NCBI GenBank assembly: GCA_035644495.1
Contig: DASQOM010000248.1
Location: 1 to 29,419 of the forward strand
Direction: 5' to 3'
Source of the DNA: JACQFK01 sp035644495
GTDB lineage: Bacteria > Planctomycetota > MHYJ01 > JACPRB01
DNA: 29,419 nucleotides
Shown here: positions 5,947 to 13,517 of the stretch, one piece after another
Layout: every line of letters starts with the position of its first letter
Position numbering within the stretch: position 1 is the first letter of the stretch
Notes under the pieces: model-generated
Told to the model about the DNA's origin: nothing
The model's input: the letters and a program-made list of their open reading frames with translations, nothing else
The model's database searches: none
Position numbers and translations under genes: made by a program

Positions 5947-7923
5947 CTAGCGAAGCCGGGCCTGGAGCCGGCCTTTCAGCGACTCCAGAATCGACGTCAC
6001 CGCGCCTTCGACTTCCGGCCCGGTGAGGGTCCGGTCCGGCGCGCGGAAGGTCATCGCGAAGGCCCAGCTCTTGTGGCCGGGCTCGATGCCCTTCCCCTTG
6101 TACTCGTTCAGGAAGCGGACGGATTCCAGCGTCGGCGGCGCCACAGCGCGGACCGCGTCCTCCACCTGCTTCCACGTCGCCGCGTCCGCGAGGACCACGG
6201 CGAGGTCGCGGTCCACCGGAGGCTGGCGGTTGAAGTCCTTATAGGGCTTGGTCAGCTTTGCGGCCTTCACGATCAGGTCGAAATCGATCTCGGCGACGCC
6301 GGCGGGGCTGCGCAGGCCGCTGAGGGCCGCGCCCGCCTGGCCCAGGTAGCCGGCCACCGCCCCGTTCAGGAGGACCTCCGCCGCGGTCCCCGCTTCGAGG
6401 AAACCGAGCGGCGCCGGCCGCAGCTCCATCTCGATACCCAGAGTGTCCAGGATGTTTTCAGCGAGCCCCTTCACGCCCAGCGGGTCGCCCGGGGCCGCGA
6501 TCGCCAGGACGTTCTTCTCGCCGTAGGCCTTCCCCTCCCGGCGGTAAAGGTGCGCGATCTCGAAGACTGGCCGCAGCGGCTCCTTGTAGCGCTCGTTGAT
6601 CTCCAGAACCTCGAGGAGACGCGGCGCCAGCGACTCGCGCAGCGTCCGGTCGATGGTCCCCTGCGGATCGCGCAGCGGGATCGGCGCCCCGTCCGTCCAG
6701 AACGACACGCGGTTCGGCGTCCCCGCCTCGGCGAAGGACCACGTCAGGCACTCGTAGGCGCCCATTCCCGCCAGAGCCGTCCGCACCGCCTCGCGGACCA
6801 GGTCCTCGGGGTTGTCGATGGCGACCCGCAGCCCGAAGCTGGTGTCGCAGGGGATCCTGTCATAGCCCTCGATGCGCGCAACTTCCTCGATATAGTCGAC
6901 CTCGATCCGGAGGTCGCGACGCCCGACGGGCGACGTGACCTCGAGCTCGGTGTCGCCGCCGGCGACCTGGGCGCCGAGGCCGGCCAGGATCTCGCGAACG
7001 CGGGCCGGGCTCACGCTCATTCCCAACACCTGCGCGATCCGCGCGGGCCGGACCTTCGCGACCGGCCGCACCGGCCGGGGAACGCTCACGTCGAGGACGC
7101 CTGCCAGCGCCTTCCCGCCTGCCAGCTGCAAAATGAGCTGCACCGCGCGGCGCGAGGCCCAGTCGACCGTGTCGTAGTCCACCCCGCGCTCGAAGCGGTA
7201 CGACGAATCGCTCGAGAGGGCGAGACGCCGTCCCGTCCGGCGCACCGAGACGGGATCGAATTGCGCGCTTTCGATAACGACGTCGACCGTCGCGTTCGTG
7301 ATTTCGCTGTCCTTGCCTCCCATGACGCCGGCGATCGCGACCGCGCGCTCCGCATCGGCGATCACAAGGTTGTCCCTCGTGAGCTTGTACTCCTTGCCGT
7401 CGATGGCCGTGATCTTCTCGTCGGGGTTGGCACGGCGGACGACGATCTTCCTCCCGCGCAGGAGCCTCGCGTCGAACGCGTGCAGAGGCTGGCCGCTCTC
7501 GAGCAGGACGTAGTTGGTGATGTCGACGACGTTGTTGATCGAGCGGATGCCGGCGGCCTCGAGGCGCTGGACCATCCACGCCGGCGACGGTCCCACCTTG
7601 ACGCCGGTCAGCGCCCTCGCCGTATAGCGGGGGCAAAGCTCCTTCGCCGCGACCTCGACCTGATAGACGCCGGTGATATTGTCCCCGCCCTCGGCCACGG
7701 CGACTTCCGGCACGCGCACCCGCTTGCGGAGGTTGACGCCGGTCTCGCGCGCCACGCCGAGCATCGAAAGGAGGTCGGCGCGGTTCGCGGTGATCTCGAG
7801 GTCGAGGACGTCGCCTTCGACGGACTCGACGCCGACGCCGGCCATGACGAGGAGCTTCGCCAGCTCCGCCGGGCTCGCCGGCGGATCGACGTACTCCTTC
7901 AGCCACGATATCGGGACTTTCAT
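5947..7923 (-). CDS. pheT: Phenylalanyl-tRNA synthetase beta subunit, short form
   Basis: PheT pairs with PheS as an alpha2-beta2 tetramer that charges tRNA-Phe; the beta subunit edits mischarged Tyr and binds tRNA. The protein is 658 residues against about 795 in E. coli. M-K-V-P-I-S-W-L-K-E-Y-V opens it as usual. By residue 44 it has already reached I-T-A-N-R-A-D-L-L-S, which in full-length PheT follows an EMAP/OB tRNA-binding domain of about 110 residues, so that domain is absent. The B3/B4 editing region (R-S-I-N-N-V-V-D-I-T-N-Y-V, G-Q-P-L-H-A-F-D), the B5 domain and the C-terminal ferredoxin-like anticodon-binding domain (P-P-V-D-R-D-L-A-V-V) are present. The ATG abuts the pheS stop (TAGATG). 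Confidence 0.95.
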   Translation of the reverse strand: MKVPISWLKEYVDPPASPAELAKLLVMAGVGVESVEGDVLDLEITANRADLLSMLGVARETGVNLRKRVRVPEVAVAEGGDNITGVYQVEVAAKELCPRYTARALTGVKVGPSPAWMVQRLEAAGIRSINNVVDITNYVLLESGQPLHAFDARLLRGRKIVVRRANPDEKITAIDGKEYKLTRDNLVIADAERAVAIAGVMGGKDSEITNATVDVVIESAQFDPVSVRRTGRRLALSSDSSYRFERGVDYDTVDWASRRAVQLILQLAGGKALAGVLDVSVPRPVRPVAKVRPARIAQVLGMSVSPARVREILAGLGAQVAGGDTELEVTSPVGRRDLRIEVDYIEEVARIEGYDRIPCDTSFGLRVAIDNPEDLVREAVRTALAGMGAYECLTWSFAEAGTPNRVSFWTDGAPIPLRDPQGTIDRTLRESLAPRLLEVLEINERYKEPLRPVFEIAHLYRREGKAYGEKNVLAIAAPGDPLGVKGLAENILDTLGIEMELRPAPLGFLEAGTAAEVLLNGAVAGYLGQAGAALSGLRSPAGVAEIDFDLIVKAAKLTKPYKDFNRQPPVDRDLAVVLADAATWKQVEDAVRAVAPPTLESVRFLNEYKGKGIEPGHKSWAFAMTFRAPDRTLTGPEVEGAVTSILESLKGRLQARLR

Positions 7924-8919
7924 CTAGAACTGCCTCAGGAAGGCGAAGTGGTTCTCGTAGAAACGGCGGATGTCGGGGATGCCGTACTTCAGCATCGTGA
8001 TCCGCTCCACGCCCATGCCGAACGCGAACCCCGTATTGGCCTCCGGATCGATGCCGCAGCCCGCGAGCACCTTGGGATGCACCATGCCGCTGCCGAGGAT
8101 CTCGACCCAGCCGCTCTGCTTGCACACGGGACAGCCCTTCGCGCCGCAGATGAAGCAGGAGACGTCGACTTCCGCGCTCGGCTCCGTGAACGGGAAATAG
8201 CTCGGCCGGAACCGGATGCTCGTCTTTTCGCCCCACATCGACTTCGCGAAGAGATCGAGGACGCCCTTCAGGTGCGCGAACGTGATGCCCGGCCCGACGA
8301 TCAGGCCCTCGATCTGGTGGAACATCGGCGAATGGCCGGCGTCCGGCTTGTCCGGCCGGAACACCTTGCCGGGGGCGATGACGCGGATCGGAGGCTTGCG
8401 CTGCTTCATCGTCCGGATCTGCACCGGCGACGTGTGCGAACGGACCAGGTACGGCGGCTCGATATAGAACGTGTCGAAGCCGTCGCGCGCGGGGTGATCG
8501 AGCGGGATGTTCAGCGCCTCGAAGTTGTGCTCCTCGGTCTCGATCTCGGGGCCATAGACGGTATCGAAACCGAGCTTCAGGAAAACCCGCGAGATCTCAT
8601 CCCAGGTCTTGTAGATGGGATGGCGGCGGCCGAGTTCCGGGGCGCGGCCGGGCAGGCTTAAGTCGACAGCGGCATCGGTGGACGGCTTTGCTGCTTCTCT
8701 TCTTGCGGTCAGCCCCTCGAGCTCGGACTTGAGATCATTTAGCTTCTTGCCTGCATCGCCTTTCTGCTCTGCAGGGAGGGTCTTCAACTTGGTGAAAAGC
8801 TCGCGGACCCTTCCCTCTCTGCCCAAGTACCTGGAATGAAGTTGCTCTGTGGTAAGACCACTGGCCGCGTCCTTTTCGAAGGCGGCTCGAACTGCAGCGA
8901 TCTCTTCGTAGAAAGTCAT
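7924..8919 (-). CDS. pheS: Phenylalanyl-tRNA synthetase alpha subunit
   Basis: PheS is the catalytic subunit that activates Phe and transfers it to tRNA-Phe. It has 331 residues, close to the family norm. The N-terminal coiled-coil (about 1-85) holds Y-L-G-R-E-G-R-V. The class II core has H-P-I-Y-K-T-W-D-E-I, F-D-T-F-Y-I, the R-S-H-T-S-P-V-Q motif 2 region, F-H-Q-I-E-G-L, and motif 3 F-G-M-G-V-E-R-I-T-M-L. Cysteines in C-F-I-C and C-P-V-C precede G-W-V-E-I-L-G-S-G-M. The ATG lies only 5 nt after the U-tract of an intrinsic terminator, so there is no room for a normal ribosome-binding site. Its expression is likely controlled by read-through of that terminator. Confidence 0.96.
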   Translation of the reverse strand: MTFYEEIAAVRAAFEKDAASGLTTEQLHSRYLGREGRVRELFTKLKTLPAEQKGDAGKKLNDLKSELEGLTARREAAKPSTDAAVDLSLPGRAPELGRRHPIYKTWDEISRVFLKLGFDTVYGPEIETEEHNFEALNIPLDHPARDGFDTFYIEPPYLVRSHTSPVQIRTMKQRKPPIRVIAPGKVFRPDKPDAGHSPMFHQIEGLIVGPGITFAHLKGVLDLFAKSMWGEKTSIRFRPSYFPFTEPSAEVDVSCFICGAKGCPVCKQSGWVEILGSGMVHPKVLAGCGIDPEANTGFAFGMGVERITMLKYGIPDIRRFYENHFAFLRQF

Positions 8920-8924
8920 GGTCT

Positions 8925-8958
8925 AAAAAAAGAGGCCATAGGTCTTCCCTATGGCCTC
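8925..8958 (-). terminator. Intrinsic terminator/attenuator between rplT and pheS
   Basis: On the minus strand a perfect 11-bp stem (GAGGCCATAGG with CCTATGGCCTC) and a 5-nt loop is followed at once by seven U. It sits 25 nt after the rplT stop and its U-tract ends 5 nt before the pheS ATG. This is the strongest intrinsic terminator in the window. Its place inside a normally continuous operon suggests attenuation of pheST. Confidence 0.85.
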
Positions 8959-8983
8959 GGATTTCCCTGTCGAACGGGACTGC

Positions 8984-9370
8984 CTACTTCTTGGCCGCTG
9001 CGGCGGGCTGGGCTTCGGCCAGCGCCTTCTTGGCCGTCTCGACCAGCTCATCGAAGGCCTTGGGCTCCGAGAGCGCCAGTTCCGCGAGGGCCTTCCGGTT
9101 CAGTTCGATCTTGGCCTTGCGGAGTCCATTGATGAATCGGTGATACGGGATCCCGCGGAGGTCGCAGGCGGCGTTGATGCGGATGATCCACATCCCGCGA
9201 TAGTCGCGCTTCTTGTTCTTGCGGCCGAAGTACGCGTACTGGCCGGCGCGCATGACGGCTTCCTTGCCGGCGCGAAGCAGCTTGCTCCGGCCCGCGCGGA
9301 AACCCTTGGCGCGCTTGAGGATCTTCTTGTTGCGCTGTTTGCGGTACGGACCGCTCTTCTGACGAGGCAT
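8984..9370 (-). CDS. rplT: 50S ribosomal protein L20
   Basis: L20 binds 23S rRNA early in 50S assembly and in many bacteria represses its own operon. The sequence shows the basic N-terminus (R-Q-K-S-G-P-Y-R-K-Q-R-N-K-K-I-L) and Y-A-Y-F-G-R-K-N-K-K-R-D-Y-R-G. The core continues with W-I-I-R-I-N-A-A and N-G-L-R-K-A-K-I-E-L-N-R-K-A-L-A-E-L-A. It has 128 residues, about ten more than the usual 117-118. The excess is an Ala/Lys-rich tail. It follows rpmI after 15 nt and is followed by the pheS attenuator. Confidence 0.97.
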   Translation of the reverse strand: MPRQKSGPYRKQRNKKILKRAKGFRAGRSKLLRAGKEAVMRAGQYAYFGRKNKKRDYRGMWIIRINAACDLRGIPYHRFINGLRKAKIELNRKALAELALSEPKAFDELVETAKKALAEAQPAAAAKK

Positions 9371-9385
9371 GGCAGCTCCCTTAAC

Positions 9386-9583
9386 CTACTTTTGAAGCAT
9401 GATCCGGATGTCCTTGGCGTCGTGCTTCCCATCGAACTGACGCCAGCGGCGCATCTGACGACGGCGCTTGGATTTCTTGCCCGACATGATGTGCCGCTTC
9501 CCGGCGGGGCGGAACAGCACCTTCCCGGTCGCGGTGACCTTGAAGCGCTTCTTCGCGCCCTTGTTGGTCTTCTGCTTAGGCAT
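9386..9583 (-). CDS. rpmI: 50S ribosomal protein L35
   Basis: This is a small basic ribosomal protein of 65 residues. It has the family start M-P-K-Q-K-T-N-K-G-A-K-K-R-F-K and the signature G-K-R-H-I-M-S-G-K-K-S-K-R-R-R. Its ATG overlaps the infC stop by 8 nt (ATGCCTAA), so its translation is coupled to infC. It occupies the standard position between infC and rplT. Confidence 0.97.
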   Translation of the reverse strand: MPKQKTNKGAKKRFKVTATGKVLFRPAGKRHIMSGKKSKRRRQMRRWRQFDGKHDAKDIRIMLQK

Positions 9584-10325
9584 TCTTCGTTTCCTTCGTT
9601 TGTGCTTCCGTTGCAGGGACTGCCGGCGCGGCCGGTGCGGCAGGCGCCGGCGCGGCCGGTGCCACCGCAGCCGCCGCTCCCGGAGGAGGAGGCGCCGCCG
9701 GGGGCTTTGCGGCCGGGGCTCCCGCCGCCGGAGCCGAAGCTCCGGGCGGAAGACCCAGCACCTTCCCCACCTTCACCCCGGGCTTCGGCAGGAACGTCAT
9801 CTGCATGCGAGGCCCGGTCATCGACACTTCGTGCTCCACCTTGGCGACGTCGTCCAGCTCCCTCTTGATCTTCTCCATCATCGCGCGGCCGTGCTCCTTG
9901 TGCGCCTGCTCGCGGCCGCGGAAGAAGATCGTGATCAGGACCTTATCGCCCTCCAGGAGCATTTCCTGTGCTTTTTTCAGTTTCGTCAGCAGGTCGTGCT
10001 CGCCCGTCAGCGGGCGCAGCCGCACTTCCTTCACCTGCTGGACGTGCTGCTTCGCCTTCGACTTATTCTGCTTCTTCTTCTGCTCGTACTTGTACTTGCC
10101 GTAGTCGAGCAGCTTGCAGACGGGCGGGCGCGCCTCGGCGGCCACTTCCACGAGATCGAATCCCCGTTCGCGCGCGATCTGCAGCGCCTGCAGGGTGGGC
10201 ATCTCGCCCAGCATTACCCCGTTCTCGTCCACGACCTTGACCCGCGGAACTCGGATCCGGTCGTTGATGCGATGTTCGTCGCGCGAGACCGGAAGATCGC
10301 GCCTAAAGGGTACTCTTGGCGGCAA
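9576..10325 (-). CDS. infC: Translation initiation factor IF-3 with Ala/Pro tail
   Basis: IF-3 binds the 30S subunit, prevents subunit joining and rejects non-canonical start codons. The N-domain (H-R-I-N-D-R-I-R-V-P at 18-27) and the linker (C-K-L-L-D-Y-G-K-Y-K-Y-E-Q at 70-82) are followed by the C-domain (V-K-E-V-R-L-R-P, F-R-G-R-E). The last shared motif ends near M-T-G-P-R-M-Q-M. The protein is 249 residues, against about 180. Residues 182-249 form a low-complexity Ala/Pro/Gly tail with a Thr/Glu/Lys end. The start is TTG 10325, supported by AGGAGG 4 nt upstream and lying inside the thrS end (23-nt overlap). A non-ATG start is typical of infC and permits IF-3 autoregulation. Confidence 0.93.
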   Translation of the reverse strand: MPPRVPFRRDLPVSRDEHRINDRIRVPRVKVVDENGVMLGEMPTLQALQIARERGFDLVEVAAEARPPVCKLLDYGKYKYEQKKKQNKSKAKQHVQQVKEVRLRPLTGEHDLLTKLKKAQEMLLEGDKVLITIFFRGREQAHKEHGRAMMEKIKRELDDVAKVEHEVSMTGPRMQMTFLPKPGVKVGKVLGLPPGASAPAAGAPAAKPPAAPPPPGAAAAVAPAAPAPAAPAAPAVPATEAQTKETKNA

Positions 10326-12237
10326 CGTCCCTCCTGAGGTTAGACACCAGTTCGTCGGCTGGAATGGTCCGGGTTTCCTTCTTCTTGTGCTCCCGGACGT
10401 TCACGGAGCCGGACGCGACTTCCTTGGCTCCGACGACGACCATGTACGGAACTTTCTGGAGTTCGCGGGCTTTGATCTTAGCGGATATGTGGTCCGCGGA
10501 CAAATCAATTTCGCAGCGCAGTCCGGCGTCCAGCATCTTCCGGTGGAACCCCTTGGCGTAGGCGGTGATCTCGTCCGTCAGCGGGGTCACGGCCAGGATC
10601 GCGGCCTGGACCGGCGCCAGCCAGAGGGGGAACTCGCCGCCGTAGTGCTCGGTCAGCACGCCGATGAAGCGCTCCAGGCTGCCCAGCATCGCCCGGTGGA
10701 TCATGACGGGGTTGTGCCGCTGCCCGTCCTGGCCCTCGTACTCGGCGCCCATTCGGACCGGGAGCTGGAAGTCGAGCTGGATCGTCGCCAGCTGCCAGCT
10801 TCGGCCGATCGCGTCCTTGATGTCGAAGTCGATCTTCGGCCCGTAGAACGCGCCGTCCCCGGCGTTGATCGTGTACGCGACCTTGTTGTCCTTCAGCGCC
10901 TTCTCGAGCGCCGCCTCGGCCCGGTCCCAGGTCTCGATCTTCCCCAGGAATTTCGGCGGCCGCGTCGACAGCTTCGCCTGAAACGGCATCTTGAAGACTT
11001 CGTTGTAGACGCGGTTGACGAAGTCGATCTGGCCGCTGATCTCCTGCTCGATCTGGTCCTCGGTGCAGAAGATGTGCGCGTCGTCCTGCTCGAACTTGCG
11101 CACGCGGGTCATCCCCGAGAGCACGCCCTTCACCTCGTTGCGATGCAGCGGGCAGAAGTCGGCGATCCGCATCGGCAGCTCGCGGTAGCTGCGCCGGCGG
11201 TGCTTGAACATCAGCACGTGGCTGGGGCAGTTCATCGGCTTCAGCGAGAACTTGTCCTCGTCGATGTCGAGCAGGAACATGTTCTCCTGGTAATGGTCCC
11301 AGTGGCCCGACAGCTGCCACAGGCCCTTGTTGTAGAGCTGCGGGGTCACGACCTCCTGGAAGCCGCGCTTGCGATATTCCTCGCGGATGAACGCGACCAG
11401 CTCGTTGTAGATGATCGCGCCCTTGGGCAGGAAGAAGACGGCGCCCGGCGACCACTCGTGGAACATGAAGAGTTCCAGCTCCTGGCCGAGCTTGCGATGG
11501 TCCCGTTTCTTCGCCTCTTCGAGGCGCCTGACGTATTCGTCCAGCGCCTTCTGGGACGCCCACGCCGTGCCGTAAAGCCGGGTGAGCATGGCGTTCTTCT
11601 GGTCGCCCTTCCAGTACGCGCCCGTAACCTTGGTCAGTTTGAGGGCTTTCACGCGCCCGGTCGACGGGACGTGCGGGCCTTCGCAGAGGTCGGTGAAGTC
11701 GCCGTCGGTGTAGATCGACGCCGTCGGCTCCTTGATGTTTTCGGTGATCGTCTGGACCTTATAGCCCTGGTTGGCCTTCTTCATGAGCTCGAGGACCTGT
11801 TCCTTGGGGAGGTCCCTGCGCTCGAAGGGATAGTTCGCCTCGATGATCTTCTTGGCTTCGGCTTCGATCTTGGCAAGGTCGTCCTCGCTGACCTTGACCC
11901 CGGCCGGGAACTCCATGTCGTAGTAGAACCCGTCCTCGACGGACGGGCCGTAGCCGAACTTGACCTGGTCGCCGTAGATCCGCTTCACGGCGCCGGCCAT
12001 GATATGGGCGGCGGAGTGGCGGATGACGTCGAGGCCCTCGGGGCTGTCTTCCTTGATGAGGAGGACCGTGCACTCCGGGGGCAGAGGCCGGTGGAAGTCC
12101 ATGATTTCGCCGTTGACCTTCGCGGCGACGACGACCTTCGCCAGACCCTTGGAGATGGATTCGGCGACCTGGAGGCCGTTGGTGCCGTCCGGGTATTCCT
12201 TGACCGAACCGTCCGGGAGGGTGACTTTCACAGGCAT
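10303..12237 (-). CDS. thrS: Threonyl-tRNA synthetase
   Basis: ThrS is a class II synthetase that charges tRNA-Thr. The 644 residues are full length. They include an N-terminal TGS domain (V-T-L-P-D-G-S-V-K-E-Y) and the editing domain with H-S-A-A-H and C-E-G-P-H. The catalytic core has M-N-C-P-S-H (zinc Cys), the motif 2 region R-I-A-D-F-C-P-L-H-R-N-E, and motif 3 H-R-A-M-L-G-S-L-E-R-F. An anticodon-binding domain closes the protein (P-V-Q-A-A-I-L-A-V-T). It is the first gene of the thrS-infC-rpmI-rplT unit. The ATG at 12237 lies only about 5 nt from the predicted transcription start, so the leader-mediated autoregulation known from E. coli thrS cannot operate here in the same way. Confidence 0.97.
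   Translation of the reverse strand: MPVKVTLPDGSVKEYPDGTNGLQVAESISKGLAKVVVAAKVNGEIMDFHRPLPPECTVLLIKEDSPEGLDVIRHSAAHIMAGAVKRIYGDQVKFGYGPSVEDGFYYDMEFPAGVKVSEDDLAKIEAEAKKIIEANYPFERRDLPKEQVLELMKKANQGYKVQTITENIKEPTASIYTDGDFTDLCEGPHVPSTGRVKALKLTKVTGAYWKGDQKNAMLTRLYGTAWASQKALDEYVRRLEEAKKRDHRKLGQELELFMFHEWSPGAVFFLPKGAIIYNELVAFIREEYRKRGFQEVVTPQLYNKGLWQLSGHWDHYQENMFLLDIDEDKFSLKPMNCPSHVLMFKHRRRSYRELPMRIADFCPLHRNEVKGVLSGMTRVRKFEQDDAHIFCTEDQIEQEISGQIDFVNRVYNEVFKMPFQAKLSTRPPKFLGKIETWDRAEAALEKALKDNKVAYTINAGDGAFYGPKIDFDIKDAIGRSWQLATIQLDFQLPVRMGAEYEGQDGQRHNPVMIHRAMLGSLERFIGVLTEHYGGEFPLWLAPVQAAILAVTPLTDEITAYAKGFHRKMLDAGLRCEIDLSADHISAKIKARELQKVPYMVVVGAKEVASGSVNVREHKKKETRTIPADELVSNLRRDVAAKSTL
10330..10335 (-). 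promoter_or_regulatory. Shine-Dalgarno AGGAGG for infC inside thrS
   Basis: A perfect AGGAGG lies 4 nt before the TTG at 10325, within the last codons of thrS. It decides the infC start, since no ATG or GTG is available in frame near the domain start. It is also one of the few perfect Shine-Dalgarno sequences in the window, so strong ribosome binding appears to compensate for the weak start codon. Confidence 0.7.
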
Positions 12238-12248
12238 AAGGGGTTGGA

Positions 12249-12277
12249 ATCCTACTGGAACAGGAATAAGGAGTCAA
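12249..12277 (-). promoter_or_regulatory. Promoter TTGACT-17-TAGGAT before thrS
   Basis: The -35 TTGACT (12277-12272) and -10 TAGGAT (12254-12249) are 17 bp apart. The predicted start is 12242, leaving a leader of about 5 nt before the thrS ATG. No Shine-Dalgarno sequence fits in that leader. Confidence 0.65.
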
Positions 12278-12291
12278 TATGGGGATCCGGA

Positions 12292-12307
12292 GGCCCCGAG
12301 GGGGGCC
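12292..12307. other. GC-rich hairpin downstream of the PHP gene
   Basis: GGCCCC and GGGGCC form a 6-bp all-GC stem with a 4-nt loop in the 139-bp gap between the PHP gene stop and the thrS promoter. There is no U-tract. It may end the PHP transcript or merely insulate thrS. Confidence 0.3.
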
Positions 12308-12376
12308 CGGGCGGGCTAGGTCGTTCGAAACAGTCGGAATTCCATCATCCTTTAAACCGGCGGGCAAGCTCCGGGT

Positions 12377-13468
12377 TCACCGAATTCGGACCGAACTGGT
12401 CAGCAGCACCGGAGCCCCGTTTTCCCGCAGGGCTTCGATGCGATAGACGCCGGGTTGCTTCAGCTGCCACTCCGTGATTTCGAGCAGCTTTCCCGCTCCC
12501 ATGATGCGCGTCGTCCGGGTTCCGTCCGGAGCCGAGGGCTGCCCGTCCCGGAGGAGCCGGGCGCTCAGGGGACCGAAGCCCGCCGACGGGGTGAATTGCG
12601 GCTCCACCAGCCAGGAGCCCGGAGCGACCGTCGTCCCGATCCACTCGAGGGTCCCGCGACCGAGCAGCTCGGCGTCCTCCTCCGCGAACTGGACGTAGCA
12701 GCGTCCGGCCTTGAGGGCCGCGAGCACGGCCGCCTCGCTCAGGTCCTCCGCGAGAACGTGCGTCGCCACGAACTTGAAGGCCCTCGGATACGGGTCGACC
12801 TGGAGACCGAAGGGTTTCACGTTCTGATGGGCGTCGTTTCCGGCGATTCCGGCGAAGACGCGCTTCGCGCAGATTTCATCGTAGCGCTTCAGGATCGCAG
12901 GATCGAGCTCCTGGAGCAGCTGGAAGGAGTGCTCGGGATCCTCCTTCATCACCTTCGCGACCTGGAGCAGGAACCCCTTGTCCTTCAGCTTCCGCGTCAA
13001 CGTCGCGTGGACGTTATAGAGCTCCATCCCGTCTGCGTCGGCGTACGCGTCCCAGTCGTCGATCAGTTCCGGATGGCAGGCGATGGCGACGCCGCCCTGC
13101 TCGTGGATCGCCTGGATCGTCCCCCGCCGGTCCTTCCCGCTGATGGGCTCCCGGAGACCCAGCCCCAGGATCTGGTCGCTGTATTCCGCGCCCTGGATGA
13201 AGAGCACGCCGTCGTGGAGTCCGCGCCAGCCTTCCCGCAGCGGCAGCCCCTTGTCGCCGCTCGGCGGATGGTCCGTCATGCAGATGAAATCCACCTTCGC
13301 CGCCTTCGCCGCGGCCAGGATTTCCTGGTAGGTGCCCTGGGAATCGTGCGAATACTTCGAGTGGCAGTGGATGATGCCGCGGAAGTCGCGCAGGGGCATT
13401 ATGGGGGATTGAATTGCGGGCTGCGAACATCCCGCGAAGACGACGACCAATAAAAGCGCCAACCGCAT
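12377..13468 (-). CDS. PHP-domain metal-dependent phosphoesterase, lipoprotein
   Basis: This 363-residue protein opens with a short lipoprotein signal (L-L-L-V-V-V-F-A-G-C14), so it should be lipid-anchored outside the cytoplasm. The PHP (polymerase and histidinol phosphatase) metal-site motifs appear in order: H-C-H-S-K-Y-S-H-D-S, C-M-T-D-H, G-A-E-Y, A-C-H-P-E, and N-D-A-H. PHP proteins are usually metal-dependent phosphoesterases; an exported one could act on a phosphorylated envelope or nutrient compound, but no substrate can be named. The last 100 residues look like a beta-sandwich add-on (W-L-V-E-P-Q-F ... Y-R-I-E-A-L). The start at 13468 is the first residue of the signal peptide and coincides with predicted +1 of its promoter. 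Confidence 0.85.
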   Translation of the reverse strand: MRLALLLVVVFAGCSQPAIQSPIMPLRDFRGIIHCHSKYSHDSQGTYQEILAAAKAAKVDFICMTDHPPSGDKGLPLREGWRGLHDGVLFIQGAEYSDQILGLGLREPISGKDRRGTIQAIHEQGGVAIACHPELIDDWDAYADADGMELYNVHATLTRKLKDKGFLLQVAKVMKEDPEHSFQLLQELDPAILKRYDEICAKRVFAGIAGNDAHQNVKPFGLQVDPYPRAFKFVATHVLAEDLSEAAVLAALKAGRCYVQFAEEDAELLGRGTLEWIGTTVAPGSWLVEPQFTPSAGFGPLSARLLRDGQPSAPDGTRTTRIMGAGKLLEITEWQLKQPGVYRIEALRENGAPVLLTSSVRIR

Positions 13469-13470
13469 GT

Positions 13471-13498
13471 TTGTATGCTACCATTCGGCCGCTAGGGA
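13471..13498 (+). promoter_or_regulatory. Weak divergent promoter TTGTAT-16-TAGGGA
   Basis: The -35-like TTGTAT (13471-13476) and -10-like TAGGGA (13493-13498) are 16 bp apart. The predicted start near 13505 would give a 13-nt leader holding GGGGGA before the ATG at 13518. It lies almost exactly on top of the oppositely directed PHP promoter. Confidence 0.35.
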
Positions 13499-13502
13499 AC
13501 AA
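13475..13502 (-). promoter_or_regulatory. Leaderless promoter TTGTTC-16-TAGCAT for the PHP gene
   Basis: The -35 TTGTTC (13502-13497) and -10 TAGCAT (13480-13475) are 16 bp apart. Seven bases past the -10 is 13468, the A of the ATG, so no leader is expected. It overlaps a promoter for the divergent gene. Confidence 0.5.
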
Positions 13503-13517
13503 ACCGCGGGGGATCCG

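Noticed and set aside
4091..5950. Long plus-strand open frame opposite the HU-HATPase and GspE_N genes
   Set aside because: It is an antisense shadow caused by G/C-rich third codon positions; the composition (His, Asp, Leu, Arg-rich) is artificial and the minus-strand genes carry clear domains.
6073..8661. 862-codon plus-strand open frame opposite pheT and pheS
   Set aside because: Antisense shadow of two certain synthetase genes; no recognisable motif.
8925..8983. T-box riboswitch before pheS
   Set aside because: The gap is 64 nt and holds only the terminator hairpin; there is no room for a specifier loop or the T-box element.
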